The notes under the pieces: model-generated
The model's database searches: none
What the model was told of the DNA's origin: nothing
The model's input: only the letters and a program-made list of their open reading frames with translations
Made by a program: the position numbers and the translations under genes
Shown: positions 57,401 to 64,000 of the stretch, in pieces
Layout: every line of letters starts with the position of its first letter
Position numbering within the stretch: the first letter of the stretch is position 1
DNA from: Athripsodes cinereus
Taxonomy: Eukaryota > Arthropoda > Insecta > Trichoptera > Leptoceridae
Reading direction: 5' to 3'
Assembly: GCA_947579605.1 (NCBI GenBank)
Contig: OX388321.1
Coordinates: forward strand, 13,295,427-13,359,426
Length of the DNA: 64,000 nt

Positions 57401-60400
57401 TACAGCTCAACACATTCAATTAAGGAGTTCTGTACTTCTAAACCCTATGCCAACCTGCTCTGCTTTATGAAATAAATATATTGCTTAATGTGCAAGTATT
57501 TTGTATATATTTATTTTTATCAAAAACATTGAATCTTAAGTCTTCTTTGGAGAAAAGTTTTAATAAATATTAAATAATAATATGCTATACCTAAAACGGG
57601 GATGTCGGGAACTGGATTTTTTACTTACTAGAAGCGTAGATGTCAAACATATTTTGAACTACTCCAGATTAATCATTCCAATTGATCACACTCATCCATA
57701 GTCAACCTATCTGAATAGGTATTAACTAGGTAGGTATGTTTTATATGATACACATACATATGTGAACTTCCTTAAGGAGCGCACAACACAGACTTTCAAT
57801 GCTTTGAATTGTCGAAATCATAAGTGTTGAAACTTTGTGTTGTGCACTCCTTAAGGAAGTTCACATATGTATGTGTATCATATACAACATTTTTACCTAG
57901 TTAATACCTATTCAAATAGGTTGACTATGGATGAGTGTGATCAATTGGAATGATTAATCTGGAGTAGTTCAAAATATGAATAACAGGAATGTCGTTAGGG
58001 TAGGTGACTTGATTATTGCAGGGATGCTCTGAACGGAGACTAGTCTAATTAATTTTCAATGATTTTTTCAGGTATGGACGCGTAAACTACGTTTTGGCAA
58101 AACGTTTGGAGCTTTTGGAGATGGTACAAAGACTAGAACAAAGTCTCGGAGAGCAGGCAGGACATGGAGATGTGGGGGCCACGTGTGAGACAGCGGCACA
58201 CTTTTTCCTTTACCATATCATGGCGAGATGGGAGAAGTTCCTCTCTGTCTGTAAACCAAGTAATGGAAATAAACAAAAGGTATTAATTATTAGGCTGAAA
58301 GCAATTACATTTTCCTGACACTGAAATTCTTTGTGAAGAGAAGTTTTTGAGACTGAGAACATATTTTCCAATAGTTAATTCCTATTTGAGTTTAGAGAAG
58401 AGTTGTGGGTAATGCCATACTCATATGTTCATTGCAGGAAAGTGCTATTAGCCAACACCTATTATTAGCTCCCTGCAATTTCCACATTCCTAAAATTTGC
58501 CAAATTCAAAGATTTAACTCTTTTTTTTACAATAATCCTGTACAAAAGTTATTTTTTCACTGACCCATAAAAAGGAACATTTTAATTGAAAAAAAATATT
58601 TTGTATTTTTTCCAGGATATACCAGTTGAGAAGATAGCCTCAGAATTCCCCTTCCTTGGGTTTTTTGAGAATGCTCCCAAGCCCCTCTTCAAAGGAAGAT
58701 CTTATGAAGAAGATATGGGTATTGCTGAAGGATGCTTTAGGTATTTTATTCTTTATCCCTTTTGTGTAATTTTATATCTATTATTCGGTGATATACAATA
58801 CTCCTACAGTTATTCTGCAACATAAACATCAAGATAATCTAAGAAGATTAGGAGTATTATAACCAAAAAGAAAAATAGTGAAAAATATTTAAATCAAGTT
58901 TTTTGGTTTATTATCAAAAGTCTTTATGTAATTTGAAATAAGTGTTTCTTTCTACTATTGATTGTTGATTCCCAGGATTATTGATCCTCACGATTCCCTT
59001 TCGACTTATAATATAAGTCGAAAGACATCTCTCTGGGAATCAATAATTAATAGTAGAAAGAAACACTTGTTTCAAATTACATAATTATGGAATTCTACTA
59101 AGTACGTGTGTACCGATACAATTAATAAATCAAAAATATTCTTTTGATTACATTAATAAATACTTCTAATCTGTTGACTTATGAAATATGTGCGATCAAT
59201 ATGCCTGTGTAATCCAAACATAGAAACTAATGCAAGATACATATGTACTTTTTATGGTACAGAGGTAAAAACAAATTAAAGAACAGGTATCTTTTTTAAC
59301 TGTAATATTATAAGTCTATTACATTAACAATTTTATTTTGTTACAGATACATTGAGAGGATCTTTGAGGAGCTGGATGAGTTCAGAGCATTTGAGTTGCT
59401 ACGCTCAGGACTGGACAGATCTAAATATTTATTGGTTAAAGAAGCCAAAATCATAGCCATGACATGTACACATGCTGCCCTTAAAAGAAAAGAACTCGTT
59501 GATATGGGTGAGTTAAAAATATGGTTGGGTGTATTATATTTATAATACATAGTTAACATACGTGCATATAAAAGTAAAAAAAAAGTATATATAAAAACTA
59601 TGTAAACATTTATTATTATGTACACAAAAGAGAAGAAAATCGTCTGTATAAAGAATTTTTAACAAAATAAAATTAATAAATGATATGCAAATTTTTTATA
59701 AAAATATTTGAATAATTCACATATGTAAGCTCAAAAAATGTGTGAAAACTGGTCGGTGCTACATCCGGATTTAAAGATGATGCCATTTACCAATCCAAAT
59801 TAGAATGGGTATGACTTTGTTGTAAAATAAAACATTCTGAATTGGTCTCATATGTCATCACTAAATTGAAGATGTTCATCGCCTTGTAAGTAATGTTTTG
59901 TGAATGCCTGCTTTTACATGGCTTTTGAAAATTTACAGAAAATTTTATGGTTATAGGTTATTAATATCGATTTTACATAATTTACTAAATACACAAATAA
60001 TTTTTTAAGGTTTCAAATACGACAACATTCTAATGGAGGAAGCAGCTCAAATTCTTGAAATAGAAACCTTCATTCCATTGCTACTGCAGAATCCTCAGGA
60101 TGGGTTTTCCCGTTTGAAGAGATGGATTATGATAGGGGACCACCACCAGCTGCCTCCCGTCATAAAGAACATGGCCTTCCAGAAATACTCCAACATGGAG
60201 CAGAGTCTCTTTACTAGGATGGTGAGACTGGGAGTCCCTACAGTTGATTTAGATGCACAAGGTCGTGCTAGAGCAAGGTAGGATTTTAATCTCACATCAA
60301 TATCTTTTATTTATGAAATTCAATAGGAGAGTTTTATCTTCATATGACAAAATGATGGATGAGTTATTTTGATATTTTAACTTCCAAACTATTTTGAATC

Positions 60401-63400
60401 ACTTTTTTATTAATGTATATTTTTTCAGCATATGTAACTTATATAACTGGCGATACAAGCTTCTTGGAAATCTTCAACATGTTCTGAATCTTCCTGAGTA
60501 CAGATCAGCTAACGCTGGTTTTTGTCATGATTTCCAACTTGTCAATGTAGAAGACTTCAATGGTGTCGGAGAGAGTGAACCTAGTCCATACTTTTACCAG
60601 GTAAATTATTGTAGACAAATAAGGAGGTCACTGTTTATTTTTAGGATTTCAGAAAGGGCAAATTTGCATTGTCTACTGATACTTCGTAAGGTTTGTCCAT
60701 CTATTTCCTCATGCTGTATTCATTATGGGTTATGCGGGGAGGACAAAAGCCTCAATTCAATCTGTCTTCTCACATTATTGATTGGATCGGAGATCTTAGT
60801 TTTTTTTTCATCACATTCTTTTAAAGATGGTCCTTAGAAAATAATCTATGGGATAGTTGTGAAATTCAAATTCAAATTTGTTTATTTCTTCAAATAAAAG
60901 CATATACAATCAAATATAGTTCAAATATCCATAATATGCCAATAAAATTAATTTCACTTTGCAACCTCACTAGGCTAAAGCCTGTGTCGAGGCTGACAGT
61001 ACAATCAGCAATATAATATGTGCAAGAAACAAATTTAGACATCATAATAAACAGATTAGATACAACACACCAATAGACTATAGAGATCAGAAAACATTGG
61101 GTATAGATCAGTAGCAATATTATAGAGAGAAATAAAAACTTGTTAGAGGATAAATAATAGATTGGCGCAGGAAATTAATTCGATGATAAAGAAAATAAAC
61201 ATATATTTTTCAAATTTCATATTTTTTTTTTAATGTTTGAATTTCTATCCAAAGAAAAAGAAGCAAAGAGGATGGAACTTCATACAATCCTATCCTTGAA
61301 AACCTCTCATTTCTTCCAATCCATATAATTCATCATGCAAGAACATCAACATCAACATTGACTTGCATCCGCTTGTTTTTGAAAACTGTAAATTTAATCA
61401 GTTGAAATTAGAAAAACATTTCATACTCAAATACTTCCATTTAATTTTACAGAATCTTGCCGAAGCAGAATATGTTGTGGCCGTATTTATGTATATGAGA
61501 CTCATTGGTTACCCGGCAGAGAAGATATCTATATTGACAACGTATAATGGACAGAAACATTTGATAAGAGATGTCATCAATATAAGATGTGCTGATAATC
61601 CAATAATTGGAAGACCACATAAAGTAAGTGTGTCTGAGATAATTATATTAGTCAATAAACTAGTAGTTATTTAACTGACAAAGTAGCCAATTAAGGTCCT
61701 GTCATAAGCCAAATACCAATAATATAGGGATTGAAATTCCTTTTGAAAGCCAATAAGGTAAAAATTATTTGCGCAACCCAAAGAAGGAAGAGGGGGAGAG
61801 GGTAATTATAAAAGATCTTGTTTTATCTCTTGTGTTTAGTGTCCGAGATGGCATTTAATCCAGTTTTTTTTTAAAGATATATCTGTGTTTTTATAATACC
61901 TAAACCCAAATACTTTCACTTAGAAGGAGAGTTTGCCGGCACCTGTTTTAGTTGGGTCAAACTTTATTTAAATAATAAATAAAATTTAAAAAAATTTACA
62001 TTTAATTCCACACTTCAATGGGCAAAAAGTTATGCATGACTCACAAAGCGTGGCTTGCCTACTTCTGGTCTATGACAAATAATTTATCTATTGATAATGA
62101 TGATACCTTGTGTCTTAAAATAATATTTTTGAAAGGGTGCAACTAAAAATCATAGTGAAATTAATGGAATTATGAAGAATTTTCCTTTCATCAAGGTGTT
62201 GCCACTCTTTGTAAGAAATATTTCGACAAAAATGTTGCCCTATACATCAATTGATTATTTTTTTCAATTTCAGGTGACGACAGTAGATAAATACCAAGGA
62301 CAGCAGAATGACTATGTACTGGTGTCTCTTGTGAGAACCAAAGCAGTGGGACATTTGAGGGATGTGAGACGTCTTGTAGTGGCCATGTCTCGTGCCAGGC
62401 TGGGTCTCTATGTCTTCGCAAGGGCCAACCTATTCAGAAACTGTTTTGAATTGCAGCCAACATTCCATCAGGTGAATATATAACCAAATCCCTGATCACT
62501 CGTAAACAAGTGGATGGCCTTTGAAAATAGAATAGAAATAGAATATATAACCAGTAAAAAATAGAAATGTTAAAAAATGTACTATTTAATTAAAATATAC
62601 CTACATTGGTATGATTTTCATTATATGTAATACACAATATGTGTTGATTTTTATCAGGAGCACCTAAGCTTTTTGTTACATGGGTTTGTTTGCTTGAGCT
62701 GAGCTGTATAATTTTAGCAAAGCAAGAAAAAAATAATCACTAAGATTTATTCTTGGAAAAGGTCCATGAAATGTCCTACTAGTGTGATAGTCTGCAGACT
62801 AACTACATATTACTGCTTGAATTATGACATTATATTTTTCTAACTTGACACATTATTAAACAAAACCATAATATATACATATTTCTTACAAATATACAAT
62901 GTATTGCTTTTTCCAGCTGATGTCTCGACCTCTAGCACTTGAGCTGTGTCCACAGGAGCGCCACCCCACTCACCGCCCTTACCAGTCTCCTCCTGCAGGT
63001 CCCATCATGGTAGTTAATGACATGCAACATATGGCGCAGTATGTCTATGACTTCTATATGCAGCATGTCAAACAACTCAAGAGTCAATACAATGTATGTT
63101 TTATTCATAAATCTTTCATAAACTGGAATAATATAAGTTATTAGAAATTACAATACATTGTATGATGTATATTGCATCATACAATGTATTTTAAATTCTA
63201 ATAAGTTTTCTTTTATTAGATAAGTATCAGAATTGTGAATGAGAACTGAATTATGATTTTCATTTCAGGCTCAGAAGCAATGGTCTGCTCCCGGTTCAGC
63301 TGTGGTACAAAAAGGACCTCAAAGATTTGTTCCACAGCATCCTGGAGCTGATAAGGATTCTGATGAGGAAGGAGATGACGTCCAAGGTGGGCAGAAACCA

Positions 63401-63517
63401 TCCAAAGCAAAGAAAGCCAAAAAGGGACAGAAAGAAGAAGAAACAAACAAAGAAGAACAAAAAGAATTCAATGTAACACAAATACAAAATGAAATAGAGG
63501 ATGTGGAAATGGAATAA
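51309..63517 (+). CDS. AQR: Aquarius (intron-binding spliceosomal RNA helicase), 3' part of gene, 21 exons
   Basis: Aquarius is a nuclear SF1 (Upf1-like) helicase that binds introns upstream of the branch point in the spliceosome. Joined exons: 51309-51422, 51853-51956, 52633-52744, 53107-53320, 53577-53625, 53808-54043, 54615-54832, 54966-55135, 55911-56042, 56401-56553, 56764-56855, 57113-57311, 58072-58279, 58616-58740, 59347-59507, 60010-60277, 60429-60600, 61453-61623, 62274-62471, 62917-63093, 63269-63517. They give 3522 nt and 1173 residues plus TAA. All introns are GT-AG and no exon carries an in-frame stop. Visible helicase motifs, numbered in this fragment: Q motif near 510, Walker A GPPGTGKT (527-534), motif Ia THSNQALNQ, motif II MEEAAQ (771-776), motif [11 protein letters not shown] (805-812), motif [13 protein letters not shown] (968-979), motif VI VAMSRAR (1002-1008). 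The family protein starts ~250 residues earlier; that part was not found in the window. The C-terminal tail is short, lysine- and acid-rich, and shorter than the vertebrate tail. Confidence 0.97.
51567..51704 (+). mobile_element. Retroelement 3' end (gggcgagttta family) in AQR intron
   Basis: ttgggttagttggaagatat, gataaactcgcccattgtgc, ttgtacaataaagtttatta, (TTA)n tail. Sense to AQR. Same family as 12983-13128 and 31681-31826. Confidence 0.75.
51853..51956 (+). CDS. AQR: AQR exon 2 of window
   Basis: Encodes [20 protein letters not shown] through LQKHFGNL plus two bases of a split serine codon. Acceptor ttttcag, donor gttata, a weak non-consensus donor. The family signature VDTRESL is intact. 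Confidence 0.95.
52123..52434 (-). mobile_element. LINE C-terminal fragment (SINE-A partner family) in AQR intron
   Basis: The minus strand gives, with frameshifts, [24 protein letters not shown] and CKDRIDKR-like parts of the 7957-8447 LINE product, including the region coding [11 protein letters not shown]. It lacks the 3' tail, so it is a broken piece. Confidence 0.7.
52633..52744 (+). CDS. AQR: AQR exon 3 of window
   Basis: One base completes the serine codon, followed by 37 codons from [13 protein letters not shown] to QFLRELL. It is the least conserved of the N-proximal exons, as in other Aquarius proteins. Acceptor atttcag, donor gtaaaa. Confidence 0.93.
53107..53320 (+). CDS. AQR: AQR exon 4 of window
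   Basis: Seventy-one codons plus one base. Contains the strongly conserved Aquarius stretches [26 protein letters not shown] and [17 protein letters not shown]. Acceptor tttttag, donor gtaagt. Confidence 0.97.
53577..53625 (+). CDS. AQR: AQR exon 5 of window (49 nt)
   Basis: Very short exon, found only by splice-site and homology reasoning. It completes Y, reads [15 protein letters not shown] and starts a split W codon. Acceptor tttttag, donor gtaagt. Phases match both neighbours. Confidence 0.95.
53808..54043 (+). CDS. AQR: AQR exon 6 of window
   Basis: Completes W and reads [18 protein letters not shown] through [18 protein letters not shown] and the [15 protein letters not shown] stretch, all hallmark Aquarius beta-barrel-region sequence. 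Seventy-eight codons with one base left over. Acceptor tttttcag, donor gtaaca. Confidence 0.97.
54425..54507. mobile_element. Hairpin element in AQR intron, 83 bp
   Basis: aaaaatgtattactttatta, ctacattgagatctt (54425-54459) is inverted at 54473-54507 with three or four mismatches. 13-bp loop. Confidence 0.7.
54615..54832 (+). CDS. AQR: AQR exon 7 of window
   Basis: Seventy-two codons after a completed glycine, including [30 protein letters not shown]. Acceptor gttttag, donor gtatgt. Reading continues openly past the donor into a G-rich tract, which is intronic. Confidence 0.97.
54966..55135 (+). CDS. AQR: AQR exon 8 of window
   Basis: Fifty-six codons plus two bases. Reads [20 protein letters not shown], then [20 protein letters not shown] and [13 protein letters not shown], nearly identical to the family. 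Acceptor tttttcag, donor gtatga. Confidence 0.97.
55269..55360 (-). repeat. SINE-D fragment in AQR intron
   Basis: agatatatctgtgttattgt, ataaacccaaatacaacttt, cacagtaagctaaaagcttg, tatcgtgaaagg: the 3' half of SINE-D without its tRNA head. Confidence 0.7.
55583..55710 (+). repeat. SINE-B 3' fragment in AQR intron
   Basis: gtgttcagtgcattgtataa, gtgtattgtcgtgttagtac, ccataatacaagattcatat, cttagtttgggactagctcg, gtctgtgtgaattgtctatg. Close to 415-527. Confidence 0.8.
55911..56042 (+). CDS. AQR: AQR exon 9 of window
   Basis: Completes R, then [20 protein letters not shown] to KKLVRPF, with two bases left. Leads from the beta barrel toward the helicase core. Acceptor tatgtag, donor gtaagt. Confidence 0.95.
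56401..56553 (+). CDS. AQR: AQR exon 10 of window (acidic insert)
   Basis: Completes K, then [20 protein letters not shown], an acidic low-complexity run in the position where the human protein also has a charged insert, then [13 protein letters not shown] and FNEPK. Acceptor gttacag, donor gtatgg. Confidence 0.95.
56764..56855 (+). CDS. AQR: AQR exon 11 of window (Q motif and start of Walker A)
   Basis: Thirty codons: [16 protein letters not shown] carries the Q motif and the exon ends VVGPPGT. The Walker A loop is interrupted by the following intron within the glycine before KT. Acceptor ttcag, donor gtaaga. Confidence 0.97.
57113..57311 (+). CDS. AQR: AQR exon 12 of window (end of Walker A, motif Ia)
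   Basis: Completes the P-loop glycine and reads [17 protein letters not shown], then motif Ia [15 protein letters not shown] and [11 protein letters not shown]. Sixty-five codons. Acceptor attttag, donor gtatgc. Confidence 0.97.
57648..57978. mobile_element. Large foldback element in AQR intron, 331 bp
   Basis: catattttgaactactccag at the left is inverted at the right end. Arms of about 150 bp run in to aaggagcgcacaacaca and its near-complement around a ~30-bp loop. No target-site duplication found. Confidence 0.85.
58072..58279 (+). CDS. AQR: AQR exon 13 of window
   Basis: Completes R and reads [20 protein letters not shown], then [19 protein letters not shown]; ends NGNKQK in phase 0. Sixty-nine codons. 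Acceptor tttttcag, donor gtatta. The preceding intron holds a long foldback element. Confidence 0.96.
58616..58740 (+). CDS. AQR: AQR exon 14 of window
   Basis: Reads [33 protein letters not shown] and IAEGCF. Forty-one codons plus two bases. Acceptor tttccag, donor gtattt. Confidence 0.96.
58925..59083. mobile_element. Foldback element in AQR intron, 159 bp
   Basis: tatgtaatttgaaataagtg ... gattgttgattccca (58925-58974) is inverted at 59034-59083. A second perfect hairpin, tcgacttata/tataagtcga, sits in the loop. Confidence 0.85.
59347..59507 (+). CDS. AQR: AQR exon 15 of window
   Basis: Completes [21 protein letters not shown], then [20 protein letters not shown] and HAALKR. Fifty-three codons plus one base. 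Acceptor gttacag, donor gtgagt. Confidence 0.97.
59800..59945 (-). repeat. SINE-A fragment in AQR intron
   Basis: ttctgaattggtctcatatg, tcatcactaaattgaagatg, gtttgtgaatgcctgctttt, acatggcttttgaaaattta: diverged antisense SINE-A. Confidence 0.55.
60010..60277 (+). CDS. AQR: AQR exon 16 of window (helicase motifs II, III, IV)
   Basis: Largest internal exon, 88 codons. Carries [20 protein letters not shown] (motif II), [20 protein letters not shown] (motif III) and LDAQGRARA. The motif II acid pair is EE rather than DE, the normal Aquarius form. Acceptor tttaag, donor gtagga. Confidence 0.98.
60429..60600 (+). CDS. AQR: AQR exon 17 of window
   Basis: Completes [37 protein letters not shown] and [13 protein letters not shown]. 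Fifty-seven codons ending in phase 0. Acceptor tttttcag, donor gtaaat. The frame stays open well past the donor by chance. Confidence 0.96.
60858..61080 (-). mobile_element. Probable retroelement 3' end in AQR intron
   Basis: Contains caaattcaaatttgtttatt at the left, as seen at the 3' ends of some insect LINEs, and cactaggctaaagcctgtgt, cgaggctgacag further in. The identification rests on style only. Confidence 0.4.
61453..61623 (+). CDS. AQR: AQR exon 18 of window
   Basis: Fifty-seven codons, phase 0 both ends: [37 protein letters not shown] and NPIIGRPHK. Part of the second RecA domain. Acceptor tttacag, donor gtaagt. Confidence 0.97.
61865..61945 (-). repeat. SINE-D fragment in AQR intron
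   Basis: aaagatatatctgtgttttt, aaacccaaatactttcactt, gagagtttgccggcacctg: SINE-D with an internal deletion, head missing. Confidence 0.6.
62274..62471 (+). CDS. AQR: AQR exon 19 of window (motifs V and VI)
   Basis: Sixty-six codons, phase 0: [20 protein letters not shown] is motif V and [19 protein letters not shown] is motif VI with its arginine finger. Acceptor atttcag, donor gtgaat. Confidence 0.98.
62917..63093 (+). CDS. AQR: AQR exon 20 of window
   Basis: Fifty-nine codons: [38 protein letters not shown] and [10 protein letters not shown]. Post-helicase region. Acceptor ttccag, donor gtatgt. Confidence 0.95.
63135..63207. mobile_element. Hairpin element in last AQR intron, 73 bp
   Basis: aagttattagaaattacaat, acattgtatgatgtat is inverted immediately after (ttgcatcatacaatgtattt...ctaataagtt). 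Nearly loop-free. Confidence 0.75.
63269..63517 (+). CDS. AQR: AQR terminal exon (21 of window)
   Basis: Eighty-two codons and TAA. Begins [20 protein letters not shown] and continues into a low-complexity tail with [16 protein letters not shown], a plausible nuclear localisation signal, ending DVEME. No canonical AATAAA is visible between the stop and 64000, so the poly(A) site is unplaced. Confidence 0.93.
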   Translation, partial: AQKQWSAPGSAVVQKGPQRFVPQHPGADKDSDEEGDDVQGGQKPSKAKKAKKGQKEEETNKEEQKEFNVTQIQNEIEDVEME

Positions 63518-64000
63518 TTTTCATATTTTGTGATTTTTCTCATTTGTTAATTTAAGAGTGTAAGATTTTTTTTTTTTACTTTAAATTTTGATTAATAGAA
63601 TGTGTTATAAAAATTAAGATGTTTTGTTTTTACACTTACAGAGATTTAAATATTATAGATAGTAATTATATGGTACCAGTAGTCTGTCTTCCATAAAAGC
63701 TGAAAAGCTGGGCTTTACCTGGGGTTTTCAAGATTTTAAATAATTTTAAAAATCATTACTTATTGTAAAAGCCTTGAATAATTGGTTTGATTATAACAGT
63801 AGATTTAATTTACTTTTGCTTTCACCAAATTCCACAACTCATCTTCCTAATACTCAGCAATCAGGTTAAATCGAAGTAGAAATAGAATTTTACCTTTTAT
63901 TTTTAATGGAATTATGCCTGAGATCGAGTTTTTTCTACATACCTATATATTTAGCAGGTGAGGCCTAAGACTCCTTAAATCTAGGTCAACGTTGGAGATA
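63518..64000 (+). other. AQR: AQR 3' UTR and downstream flank
   Basis: AT-rich sequence after the stop. I see no AATAAA, only variants such as TATAAA near 63605, and no further coding sequence to the window end. Confidence 0.4.

Noticed and set aside
60601..60837. Extension of AQR exon 17 past its donor
   Set aside because: The open frame continues ~79 codons but homology stops at FYQ and resumes at the exon starting 61453.

Overview
This window looks like a stretch of insect nuclear genome, most probably from a moth or butterfly. The sequence is AT-rich and its coding sequence is split by many short GT-AG introns. It is dense in retroelement tails, tRNA-headed SINEs, foldback elements and short Helitrons of the kind common in Lepidoptera. 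The host assignment is an inference from style, not from a marker gene.

Only one host gene is visible. From 51309 to 63517 on the + strand lie 21 exons encoding the last ~1173 residues of Aquarius (AQR, intron-binding protein 160), the spliceosomal SF1 RNA helicase. All 20 introns between them are GT-AG, the phases agree throughout, and the joined exons total 3522 nt including the stop. The N-terminal ~250 residues known from the family were not found between 1 and 51308. Either they lie upstream of the window, so that one intron exceeds 51 kb, or short exons were missed.

The rest (1-51300) is a mosaic of mobile elements with no convincing host gene. The main families are:
(a) A ~250-bp SINE, called SINE-A here, with about 21 copies. 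Perfect 14- and 18-bp target-site duplications prove retrotransposition. Its 3' tail matches the 3' end of a LINE family with four fragments in the window.
(b) Two tRNA-headed SINE families (SINE-B and SINE-D) and remnants of a third (SINE-C).
(c) 3' ends of several other non-LTR retrotransposons.
(d) A nearly complete but broken pogo-like DNA transposon (28033-30067) with 27-bp inverted repeats and TA flanks.
(e) A 371-bp hAT-type MITE with a perfect 8-bp duplication and a 258-bp mariner-type MITE with 32-bp perfect ends.
(f) Short Helitrons.
(g) Many long foldback elements, four of them in AQR introns.
(h) An 84-bp tandem satellite (34554-35198) and a region of nested duplications (5235-6912).

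Nested insertions give a relative chronology: SINE-A into a foldback MITE (1410-1815), SINE-A into a 282-bp repeat (47808-48375), and a LINE tail into SINE-A (24503-24657). Boundaries of repeats without target-site duplications are approximate.
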